From NCBI GenBank assembly GCA_029560805.1, contig JAKQKE010000037.1:1-33391 (forward strand): 33,391 bases of DNA, written 5' to 3'. Numbering within the stretch: the stretch's first letter is position 1; every line of letters begins with the position of its first letter. Positions 24,091 to 31,514 of the stretch are shown here, one piece after another. This stretch comes from Spirochaetota bacterium. Lineage in GTDB: Bacteria; Spirochaetota; Spirochaetia; Treponematales; UBA12059. Below the pieces are notes generated by a model. The model did no database searches. It saw only the letters and a program-made list of their open reading frames with translations, and was not told the DNA's origin. The position numbers were made by a program, and so were the translations under genes.

Positions 24091-25389
24091 ATGAAACGTT
24101 TCGTAGCGATACTGCTGGCGGCCGCGCTCGTAGCGCCGGCCTTCGCGCAGGCCCCGACCGTCTCCGCCCTGAAGGGCAAAACAGTCGAGGTCGTCGTCTG
24201 GACCCACGAGGATTCCGCCAGGACGGCGCTCGAGAAGCGCCTGATAGACGAGTTCACCAAGGCCAACCCGGGCGTAACCGTCAAGTACGTGACCTATCCG
24301 TCCGGCAAGATCAAGGACATCGTCGTCGCTGGCTTCGCGGCGAACGCCGGTCCCGACATCTTCAACCTCGAGATATTCGATCAGTATCAGTTCATAGCCA
24401 ACGGTCGCGTGGCGCCGGTCGACTACAAACTGGCCGGCTTCAAGAGCGCCAAGGACATGCAGGCCAAGTACATGGCCGGCATGCTCGACCCGGTCACCGA
24501 GGATGGCAAGATCTATGGCATGCCCCTCGAACTGACCAACTGGGCCGTGTACCTGAACAAGAAGATCTTCCGCGACGCCGGGCTCGACCCGATGAAGGAC
24601 TATCCCAAGACCTGGGAAGAGGTCATGGCCGTTTCCGAGAAGATCGTCAAACGCGACGGCCAGATCATCACCCGCCGCGGCTTCGACTTCCGCTATCCGT
24701 ACTACCTGACCTCGGTCGTGCCCATGGTCGAGCAGCTCGGCGGCGAGCTCGTGTCCAAGGACGGCAAGTCGGTCGTCACGAACGACGCGGCCTGGCTCAA
24801 GGTCCTCGCGTACTTCAAGGATTTCGGACCCAACGGCAAGAACCTCGGTTCACCGACCTACACGGCTGCGCGAAAGGTCTTCGACAACGACAAGAACGAG
24901 ATAGCCATGTCGCTGTCCGGCCTGTACCAGGAAGCCCGCATGCGCGACGCCAACCCGACGTTCTATAACTCGGGCGAGTGGATGGTCGTGCCCTTCCCGC
25001 AATGGAAGGACGCCGTGCGCAAGGTGCCGAACAACTACTACGGCCACTACTACATGGTCAACGCCCAGTCGTCCAAGCTGGAGCAGCAGGCCGCCTGGGC
25101 CCTACTCGGCTACATGCTGCAGCACGGCGAGGAATACCTCGAGAAGGTGGCCATCGTCCAGCCGACCAAGGCGCTCTTCGAGTCGAGGATCTTCAAGGAG
25201 ACTCCGTATTCCAAGGTGTTCGAGGACGACATGGCCGCCGGCCACATCGTCTACTACGGCGCGGCGAGCTCCAAGATCGAGTCACTGCTCAAGGAAGCCT
25301 TCGAGTCGGTGATGCTGTCCGGCGTCGAGCCGGCCAAGGCCCTCGACAAGCTCAGGCGCGACGTCAAGGCCGCCCTGGAAGATATCTGA
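24091..25389 (+). CDS. Sugar ABC transporter solute-binding protein (family 1, MalE/UgpB-like)
   Basis: A 432-residue exported protein with signal peptide MKRFVAILLAAALVAPAFAQA and a strong GGAGG ribosome site. The mature chain begins with VEVVVWTHEDSARTALEKRL and FTKANPGVTVKYVTYPSGK, the standard opening of carbohydrate-binding family 1 proteins, followed by GPDIFNLEIFDQY, YGMPLELTNWAVYLNKKIF and a C-terminal helical lobe. It should capture an oligosaccharide or similar carbohydrate and deliver it to the two permeases downstream. The last residues form the usual helix LDKLRRDVKAALEDI. No ATPase gene for the importer is in the window, so a shared MsmK/UgpC-type ATPase encoded elsewhere is likely. 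Confidence 0.93.
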   Translation: MKRFVAILLAAALVAPAFAQAPTVSALKGKTVEVVVWTHEDSARTALEKRLIDEFTKANPGVTVKYVTYPSGKIKDIVVAGFAANAGPDIFNLEIFDQYQFIANGRVAPVDYKLAGFKSAKDMQAKYMAGMLDPVTEDGKIYGMPLELTNWAVYLNKKIFRDAGLDPMKDYPKTWEEVMAVSEKIVKRDGQIITRRGFDFRYPYYLTSVVPMVEQLGGELVSKDGKSVVTNDAAWLKVLAYFKDFGPNGKNLGSPTYTAARKVFDNDKNEIAMSLSGLYQEARMRDANPTFYNSGEWMVVPFPQWKDAVRKVPNNYYGHYYMVNAQSSKLEQQAAWALLGYMLQHGEEYLEKVAIVQPTKALFESRIFKETPYSKVFEDDMAAGHIVYYGAASSKIESLLKEAFESVMLSGVEPAKALDKLRRDVKAALEDI

Positions 25390-25408
25390 CGTAGTATCGA
25401 TACTTGAG

Positions 25409-25528
25409 CCATGGAGGCACGGAGACACGGACTAGGAGTGGGCGGGGGTTTAGGAGAATGGAACGGATATCCACGTTCTATCTTTGATTCTCCCCCTATC
25501 GTAGTCACCGTGCCCCGAGCCTCCGTGG
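25409..25528. repeat. Long imperfect inverted repeat (REP or MITE-like) between binding-protein and permease genes
   Basis: The left arm starts CCATGGAGGCACGGAGACAC (25409-25430) and the right arm is its near reverse complement (25508-25528; three mismatches and one gap). The match continues inwards more loosely (ACTA...GGGGG...AGAAT), so about 45 bases per arm could pair in RNA. I recall GGAGGCACGGAGACACGG-type sequence as a dispersed intergenic repeat in many environmental bacteria. It lies where REP elements sit in malE-malF of E. coli and may reduce permease expression relative to binding protein. Confidence 0.75.
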
Positions 25529-25567
25529 TAGGTTGTTACAGCGCAAGTTTTCCGTTGGAGGTAACGA

Positions 25568-26479
25568 ATGAAGCGTCGCGAGTCCGCTAGCGGGCTGGAG
25601 CGGAACAGGGCGCGTTGGGGTTGGGTGTTCGTGGCGCCCGGGTTGCTCTTCTTCTCGGTCTTCTCGTTCTATCCGATGCTGAACGCCATCTGGACCAGCT
25701 TCTTCAATAAGCGGCTCCTGTCGCTCAAGGCCCCGAAATTCATAGGGCTCCAGAACTATCAGCGGGTGCTCGGCTCGGAGGAATTCTGGAATTCGGCCCG
25801 CGCCACGGGCGTCTTCACGGTCGGCGTCTTCGTGCCGCTGTTCTGTCTGAGCCTGCTGTTCGCCGCGCTGATCACCCAGATGCGGCGCGGCAAGCGGCTG
25901 GCCCAGGCCGCGTTGTACTCGCCCGCGGTGCTGTCGTCGGTCGTCGCAGCCTTGATCTGGCTCCTGATGCTCGACCCTCGCGGCCTTGCCAACCAGGCGG
26001 TCAACTGGATAGCGATGACGCCGGGAATAGACCACCAGTGGCTGTCGAGCGCGACGATGGTCCAGGTCTCGACGATGGTCGTGTACGTCTGGAAGTACCT
26101 GGGCTATTTCACCATCCTGTTCGTCACCGGCATCGGCAAGATACCCGATTCGGTCAACGAGGCGGCGATGATAGACGGCGCGGGGCCGGTCCGGCGCTTC
26201 TTCTCGATCACCCTGCCGCTCCTCAGGCCGACCACCGTGCTCGTCTCGGTGATGATACTGATCCAGTGCATGAAGACCTTCAGCACCCAGTACCTGTTCA
26301 CCCAGAGCGGGGCGCCGCTGGCCCCGATCAACGTGATCACGCTGAACATCTACAACACGGCCATGCGCGACCTCAACATAGGCAGGGCGAGCGTGATGAG
26401 CACCATCCTGTTCCTGTTCATGCTCGCGCTGACCTGGGTCCAGCTGCGCGTGTCCAAGGGCGACGAGGCCGAATCATGA
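25568..26479 (+). CDS. Sugar ABC transporter permease (MalF/UgpA-like)
   Basis: A 303-residue membrane protein with six helices, starting at an ATG preceded by a GGAGGTAACG ribosome site. The opening RARWGWVFVAPGLLFFSVFSFYPMLNAIWTSF is typical of the UgpA/MalF-type subunit. The ATPase-contacting EAA loop is NEAAMIDGAGPVRRFFSITLPLLRP. It pairs with the next gene to form the translocation path for the carbohydrate bound by the 24091-25389 protein. It is separated from that gene by a 178-base region with a large inverted repeat, and overlaps the next permease as ATGA (26476-26479). Confidence 0.94.
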   Translation: MKRRESASGLERNRARWGWVFVAPGLLFFSVFSFYPMLNAIWTSFFNKRLLSLKAPKFIGLQNYQRVLGSEEFWNSARATGVFTVGVFVPLFCLSLLFAALITQMRRGKRLAQAALYSPAVLSSVVAALIWLLMLDPRGLANQAVNWIAMTPGIDHQWLSSATMVQVSTMVVYVWKYLGYFTILFVTGIGKIPDSVNEAAMIDGAGPVRRFFSITLPLLRPTTVLVSVMILIQCMKTFSTQYLFTQSGAPLAPINVITLNIYNTAMRDLNIGRASVMSTILFLFMLALTWVQLRVSKGDEAES

Positions 26480-27330
26480 GGCGCGGTATCAAGATCCTCG
26501 ACCGGGTAGGCGGCGCCGCCGGGGCGGCTCTGGTCGCGGCGGCCTGCGCCGTCGTCGTCGTGCCGCTCGTCTTCATGATAGGCTCGTCGTTCATGCCGGC
26601 GATGGACATCATGCAGATGCCGTACCGCTGGATACCAGAGACCTGGAAGCCGGCCAACTACCTGCGCGCGCTCGCCGGCAACGATGGCCAGTGGATGTAC
26701 CTGCGCAACATCCTCAACTCGGTCATCGTCTCGACGACGATCGCGATCACGACGGTCGTGCTGTCGTCGATGGTCGGCTACGGCCTGGCGAAGTTCAGGT
26801 TCAGGGGTCGGAACGCCGTGTTCATGGCCATCATGGGCACCATGATGATCCCCTTCGAGACGGTGATGATACCGCTGTACCTGATCATCGTGAAGGCGGG
26901 GCTCCAGAACAGCTACGCCGGCCTGATCCTGCCCTTCCTGATGAACGCCTTCGGGGTGTTCATCATGCGGCAGTACCTGGTCACCTTCCCCGACGAGATG
27001 CTCGACGCCGCCAGGATAGATGGCTGCTCAGAGCCGCGTATCTTCCGCGACATGGTCTTCAGGAATTCCGGCCCCGCGGCCGCGACTCTGGCCATCCTGT
27101 CGTTCAGGCAACAGTGGGACAACCTCCTATGGCCGCTCCTCGTCGCGCAGGAGGAACGGATGAAGACCATACCGGCCTATATCGTCAAGTTCACCGCGGA
27201 GAAACACGCCGACGAAGGCGCGATGATGGCCGTGGCGGTCATCGCCTCGCTACCGGTCTTCGTGCTATTCTTCACCCTATCCAAGTATTTCTTAGGGGGA
27301 TCGGCCGTCTACCAGGCCGGTAAGGAATGA
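26476..27330 (+). CDS. Sugar ABC transporter permease (MalG/UgpE-like)
   Basis: Started at the overlapping ATG 26476 the protein is 284 residues; the longer reading in this frame runs through the preceding permease gene and is a shadow. Six helices are apparent, with the family pattern FMIGSSFMPAMDIMQMP, then SVIVSTTIAITTVVLSSMVGYGLAKFRF and the EAA loop DEMLDAARIDGCSEPRIFRDMVF. It should dimerise with the previous permease. A stop/start overlap ATGA (27327-27330) couples it to the phosphatase gene. Confidence 0.94.
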   Translation: MRRGIKILDRVGGAAGAALVAAACAVVVVPLVFMIGSSFMPAMDIMQMPYRWIPETWKPANYLRALAGNDGQWMYLRNILNSVIVSTTIAITTVVLSSMVGYGLAKFRFRGRNAVFMAIMGTMMIPFETVMIPLYLIIVKAGLQNSYAGLILPFLMNAFGVFIMRQYLVTFPDEMLDAARIDGCSEPRIFRDMVFRNSGPAAATLAILSFRQQWDNLLWPLLVAQEERMKTIPAYIVKFTAEKHADEGAMMAVAVIASLPVFVLFFTLSKYFLGGSAVYQAGKE

Positions 27331-27932
27331 GTCTCTTCATCTTCGACATGGGCGGCGTGATGGTCGGCTCGTTCGACGTACTACCCGAGGCCGCGCTCAG
27401 GCTAGGCCTGCCCGAGACCGAGCTACGGCGCCTGGCGGCGCCCGACCTGGACGAGCTAATGGCCGGGCGCATGGCTGCCGACGACTACTGGGCGCGGTTT
27501 TCGGTCGCATCCGGGCTGAGCGTCGGCGAGGACTACTGGAGCACGCTGTTCGCGCCATCGCTCGACCCGGTGATGGTCGGCCTGGCCCGTAGCCTACGCC
27601 GCCGGGGCCGCGTGGTCTGCGGCACCAACACGATTGCTTCGCATTACGACTACCTCCGGGCCGCCGGCATGTACGACGTCTTCGACGCGGTCTACGCGTC
27701 CCACCTGATGGGCGTCTGTAAGCCGGATCCCGATTTCTGGCGGCTCATCCTTGAAGCGGAGGGTGTAGCGGCCCCGGACGCGGTCTTCGTCGACGATATG
27801 GCCGAGAACGCGGAGGCGGCGGGCGCCCTCGGGCTTCGCGCCCACCTGTTCGACGGCGTGGCCGGGCTCGAGGCGTTCCTGGATCGGCTCGACGACGAGC
27901 CCGAGGCGGCAGACCGGAGGCTCGAGGCGTGA
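27327..27932 (+). CDS. HAD-superfamily hydrolase, YihX-like sugar phosphatase
   Basis: A 201-residue HAD protein. Motif I is FIFDMGGVMV with nucleophile Asp7 and Gly9 at the +2 position, the FDxGG/N form of the YihX-like (alpha-glucose-1-phosphatase) subgroup. Motif II is CGTNTI, motif III the Lys in GVCKPDPDFW, and motif IV FVDDMAENAEAA. The helical cap fits subclass IA. It probably dephosphorylates a sugar phosphate in the cytoplasm, which suits its place behind a sugar importer and before a gene that may sense sugar phosphate. Both flanking junctions are stop/start overlaps (ATGA and GTGA). Confidence 0.88.
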   Translation: MSLFIFDMGGVMVGSFDVLPEAALRLGLPETELRRLAAPDLDELMAGRMAADDYWARFSVASGLSVGEDYWSTLFAPSLDPVMVGLARSLRRRGRVVCGTNTIASHYDYLRAAGMYDVFDAVYASHLMGVCKPDPDFWRLILEAEGVAAPDAVFVDDMAENAEAAGALGLRAHLFDGVAGLEAFLDRLDDEPEAADRRLEA

Positions 27933-28972
27933 CTCGCCGCTCAGCGCACGGTCGGATCGGCCTCGTCGTCGTCGTTGCGGCAGCGTTGGCCGCCTCGTGC
28001 GCCCGCGCCGATCCGGTCAAGGCCGTTCCCGAGGCCGACCTGGTCGTCTTCTCGTCCCACCCTGACGAACTCGCCAAGACCATCATAGACGAATTCAGGG
28101 AGCGCACCGGGCTTCGGGTAAGGCTTGTATTGGACGGCACCGGCGCGCTGCTCTCCAGGCTATCGGCTGGCGAGCGGGCCGACGTGCTCTGGGGCGGCGG
28201 CGCCGAGAGCCTCGTGGCGAACCTGGGGCTGTTCCAACCCTACCTGTCGCCGGAGCGCGACGCCGTCCCGGCCGCCCTCAAGGACGAGGACGGCTACTGG
28301 ACCGGCCTGACCGTGCTACCGATGGTCATCATGGTCAACGCGCGACTTGTGCCGCCCGAGGCCGTACCGGCAGGGTGGTCAGACCTGCTGGCTCCGGAGC
28401 TAGCAGGCGGCGTGGCGTTCGCGAACCCCGTCTCTTCCGCCAGCTCCTATACCATCCTGCGCACGATGATGGTCGCGGCCAGGGCTCGGGCGGGGGGCGA
28501 CCAGGACTCCGACTGGCGTTTCGTCGAGGGCTTCATCGACGCCATCGGCGGCTCGACCCTGAGCGAGTCGGCCATGGTATACCGCGTCGTGGCCGCGGGC
28601 GAGTACCTGGTCGGGCTGACCTACGAGAACGCCGGGGCCGAGTCGATGCGCCTCGGCTCGGACGTCAGGATAGTCTATCCGGCCGACGGCACCTCGACCG
28701 TGCCCGACGGCGTGGCCATTCTGCGAGACGCCGCCCACGACGAGGCGGCCAGACGCTTCATCGACTTCGTCCTCGGCCACGACGTGGCCAGCGTCGTTTC
28801 GACCCGCTTCAAGCGGCGTTCGGCCCGTGTGGACGTGCCGGCACCGGACGGTCTGCCGCCGCTCGAGAGCGTGCGGTTGCTCGACTACGACTTCGACGCT
28901 GCGGTGACTGAGCGCGAGGCGACGATGGCGCGCTTCACGACGATGCTCCAGGAAGCCGGCCAAAGGCGCTAG
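27929..28972 (+). CDS. Solute-binding lipoprotein of the iron/phosphosugar-binding (AfuA/HptA-like) type
   Basis: A 347-residue protein from the GTG overlapping the HAD stop. The signal peptide ends in AALAASC, so the Cys is probably lipidated. The fold opens with DLVVFSSHPDELAKTIIDEF and LRVRLVLDGTGALLSRL, then ADVLWGGGAESLVANLGLF, and includes ENAGAESMRLGSDVRIVYPADG, the hallmarks of family 1 binding proteins for Fe(III), phosphonates or sugar phosphates. No permease of this subtype is adjacent; instead the gene converges on a two-component system. This recalls HptA of HptARS, a binding protein that senses glucose 6-phosphate, but function here is inferred. Its stop shares CTAG (28969-28972) with the convergent regulator. 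Confidence 0.86.
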   Translation: MTRRSAHGRIGLVVVVAAALAASCARADPVKAVPEADLVVFSSHPDELAKTIIDEFRERTGLRVRLVLDGTGALLSRLSAGERADVLWGGGAESLVANLGLFQPYLSPERDAVPAALKDEDGYWTGLTVLPMVIMVNARLVPPEAVPAGWSDLLAPELAGGVAFANPVSSASSYTILRTMMVAARARAGGDQDSDWRFVEGFIDAIGGSTLSESAMVYRVVAAGEYLVGLTYENAGAESMRLGSDVRIVYPADGTSTVPDGVAILRDAAHDEAARRFIDFVLGHDVASVVSTRFKRRSARVDVPAPDGLPPLESVRLLDYDFDAAVTEREATMARFTTMLQEAGQRR

Positions 28973-29793
28973 GGCGATGGGTCCCCCGTGTCGCGGCGTA
29001 TCCTGCCGCTACGGAATTCGCTCGGGGTCATGCCGATGACCCGCCTGAACAGAGTGCTGAAATAGCGCGCGTCACGGTACCCGGACAAGTCCGCCACCTC
29101 CCCGACGCGCACGGTAGGATCGCGTAAGAGCTCCATCGCCCTCTTCATGCGCAGTCGTGTCAGGTACTCGTTGAAGGTCAGGCCCGTGGCCCGCTTGAGC
29201 AGCCTGGACAGGTGGTCGCCGGAGATGCCGAGCCGCCCGGCGACCGAGTCAGCCGACAGGTCGGTCATGAAGCGCTCACCAAGGTCGGCGATGGCCGCCT
29301 CCACGTACGAGTCGCCCGATTCGGCCGTACGCTCCCGGGTTAGGTCGCGTAGGAGGCCGTAGGCCTGGTCGGCCGTCGCCGCCCGCTCGAGCCCGGCCAG
29401 CCGTTCGCGCTCCCCGGCGCGCTTGGCCGCCCGGAGCATCGCGTCCTCCAGCTCGCCATCGTCGACGGGCTTGATCAGATAGTCGAACGCGCCAAGTCGT
29501 ACCGCCTCCTTCGCGTAGTCGAAGTCGGCGTGCCCGGAAACGATGATGAATAGCGGCCGTTCCAGAGGCGCCAGTTCCGCCTCGGCCTTGCGCATCAGGG
29601 CGAGCCCATCGAGTCCCGGCATGCGTATGTCGGTGAGCACCACCTCGGCTCGGCGCTCGACGACGAGGTCCCAGGCGTGGAGGCCGTCCTCAGCCGAGCC
29701 TACGAGCATGTAGCCCCAGCGTTCCCAGGGCATCGTCGTCTCGAGCTCCCTGCGGGCGAGTTCCTCGTCCTCGGCTATGACGAGCCGCCTCAT
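28969..29793 (-). CDS. Response regulator, YesN-like with AraC-type DNA-binding domain
   Basis: A 274-residue regulator. The receiver is complete: acidic pocket Glu8-Asp9, phospho-acceptor Asp55 in LTDIRMPGLDG, Ser86 and Lys108 in FDYLIKPVDD. A helical linker leads to a C-terminal AraC domain (about 170-265) with both helix-turn-helix parts: SVAGRLGISGDHLSRLLKRA and VGEVADLSGYRDARYFSTLF. Such proteins activate transport and carbohydrate genes in response to a LytS/YesM-type kinase, here encoded just upstream with an ATGA overlap (29790-29793). The nearest likely targets are the sugar importer and binding-protein genes on the opposite strand. Confidence 0.94.
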   Translation of the reverse strand: MRRLVIAEDEELARRELETTMPWERWGYMLVGSAEDGLHAWDLVVERRAEVVLTDIRMPGLDGLALMRKAEAELAPLERPLFIIVSGHADFDYAKEAVRLGAFDYLIKPVDDGELEDAMLRAAKRAGERERLAGLERAATADQAYGLLRDLTRERTAESGDSYVEAAIADLGERFMTDLSADSVAGRLGISGDHLSRLLKRATGLTFNEYLTRLRMKRAMELLRDPTVRVGEVADLSGYRDARYFSTLFRRVIGMTPSEFRSGRIRRDTGDPSP

Positions 29794-31511
29794 GGGGCCT
29801 CCCCCTTGGGAGTCGCGAGTCCCGACGGGATCCTGACCGTCGCGACGAAGCCCGCGCCGGACGGTCCGCCGCTCCGTATCCTGATGCCGTAGCCTGCGCC
29901 GTACTCGAGGGCCAGGCGTCGGTTCGTGCCCAGGAGTCCCATGCCGTGTTCGCCCGCCGGAGCTTTGGCTTCTTCGAGGGCCTCCGATAGCCGGGCTATC
30001 GCCTCGGCATCCATACCTGGACCGTCGTCGGCGAAGGAGATCACGGCGTCGCCGCCATCCAACCGGCCCTCGATCCTCAGGGATCCGGGCCCGCGCTTAC
30101 GCTCCAGCCCGTGCGTCAGGGCGTTCTCCGCGAGTGGCTCGAGCGTCAGCGGTGGTAGCGTCACGGACTCCAGGGCCGGGTCGACGTCCAGCTCGAAGCT
30201 GAAGCGCTCTCCGAAGCGAAGCTTCTCGATGGAGAGGTAATCGCGCACCGACGATAGGCTCTCGCTCACGGTGGACAGGCCGTCGCGTCGCCCGGAACCG
30301 GATCGCAGGAGCTTGCCGAGCCTGGAGACTACCTCCGCGATCTCGCCGGAACGGCCTAGCTTGGCCAGCGACTTGATCGAGGCGAGCGTGTTGTGGAGGA
30401 AGTGCGGGTTCATCTGGGCCGCCAAGGCGCGTAGCTCCGCCTCCCTGAGCAGCTCCTGACGCTCCACTTCGCGCCGGAGGAGCGCGTCCACCTCGGCGGT
30501 CATCGCGTTGAACGAGCGGGCCAGGTCGCCTAGTTCGTCGTCCCCGGAAGGCTTGATACGGATCGAGAGGTCGCCGTCCTCGACGAGGCGCATCGAGCGG
30601 GCCATCTCCAGCACCGGCTCGGTAACTGACGCCGAGGCGCGCAGGGACAGAACCGACGCCAGGCCCGCCGCGGCGAGCAGCCCGGCCAGCGCGACGTTGC
30701 GCGCCGAGCGGCCGAAGCCGTCGTAGAGGCCGCTCGGCGCCTCGGCGACCACCGTGAATGTCGTTCCGGCTCCCGTAGCGCGGGCTATGGAAACGCCCTC
30801 GCCGTCGAGCCTGAGCGGAGCGTCTTCGATGTACCCGCCCTCGAGCCCGGGGTCGGACTGATGGAAGACCAGCTTGCCCGACGGGAACGCGACCGAGGCG
30901 CCGCCCCTGAGGCCGCTGGCGGCGGCCGCCGCGGCTATCGCGGAGCGTCGTACGTCCGCCAGGGCGTAGCCGAGCCTGGTCCCGTCGGGTCCCCGAAGCG
31001 CCACGCCCACGGTGAACGATGATCTCGTCCCATCGGACAGCTCGGCGAGCCGCGGCGAGACGGCCATATCGGCTTCCAAAAGCGCCCTGAAGACGCCCCA
31101 GGAGCCGAAGGTGGCCAGGTCGCGGTCCGGCGCGGGGTTCCCGACGAGTAGGGCGCGGCCGCCGTTCAGCGACAGCACGCTCGCCTCGGCGGGGCCTGAG
31201 TCGCGCGGGAACGCACGGAGCAGGCTACGGAAGGCTCGGACCGCGGCGGCCCCTTCCGGCTCTCCGCCGCTGAGCGCGGCCAGGACGGCGGCGTCCTGCG
31301 ACAGGGAGAGCAGCCCCGAGGCGCAGCCGTCGGCTATCGCGGCCACAGCGCTCGCAAAGGCGGCCGCCTGGGAGTCGAGCCGACCGGAGGCCTCTCGCCT
31401 GAGGGCCGACCCGGCGAGCGCCGTATAGACGACCGACACGCCGGCGGCCGGCGCCATGGCAGCTGCGAGGAACAGCGCGAAGATGCGCCTGAAGTAGCGC
31501 GGCCGCCTCAC
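29790..31511 (-). CDS. Sensor histidine kinase, LytS/YesM family (HAMP plus PF06580-type kinase)
   Basis: A 573-residue kinase starting at GTG three bases after the AAA ATPase stop. An N-terminal helix (about 8-32), a large extracytoplasmic domain (about 35-270) and a second helix (about 272-295) lead into a HAMP segment (VTEPVLEMARSMRLVEDGDL), the phospho-acceptor region AAQMNPHFLHNTLASIKSL with its His, and the ATPase domain with ENALTHGLERKRGPG and FADDGPGMD. The external domain, with FTVGVALRGPDGTRLGYALAD, resembles Cache-type sensors and could bind a ligand directly or through the orphan lipoprotein. It phosphorylates the adjoining AraC-type regulator. Confidence 0.93.
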   Translation of the reverse strand: MRRPRYFRRIFALFLAAAMAPAAGVSVVYTALAGSALRREASGRLDSQAAAFASAVAAIADGCASGLLSLSQDAAVLAALSGGEPEGAAAVRAFRSLLRAFPRDSGPAEASVLSLNGGRALLVGNPAPDRDLATFGSWGVFRALLEADMAVSPRLAELSDGTRSSFTVGVALRGPDGTRLGYALADVRRSAIAAAAAASGLRGGASVAFPSGKLVFHQSDPGLEGGYIEDAPLRLDGEGVSIARATGAGTTFTVVAEAPSGLYDGFGRSARNVALAGLLAAAGLASVLSLRASASVTEPVLEMARSMRLVEDGDLSIRIKPSGDDELGDLARSFNAMTAEVDALLRREVERQELLREAELRALAAQMNPHFLHNTLASIKSLAKLGRSGEIAEVVSRLGKLLRSGSGRRDGLSTVSESLSSVRDYLSIEKLRFGERFSFELDVDPALESVTLPPLTLEPLAENALTHGLERKRGPGSLRIEGRLDGGDAVISFADDGPGMDAEAIARLSEALEEAKAPAGEHGMGLLGTNRRLALEYGAGYGIRIRSGGPSGAGFVATVRIPSGLATPKGEAP

Positions 31512-31514
31512 GGC

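Noticed and set aside
26038-26475. An upstream extension of the second sugar permease
   Set aside because: It reads through the first permease gene in a shadow frame; the ATGA overlap at 26476 marks the start.
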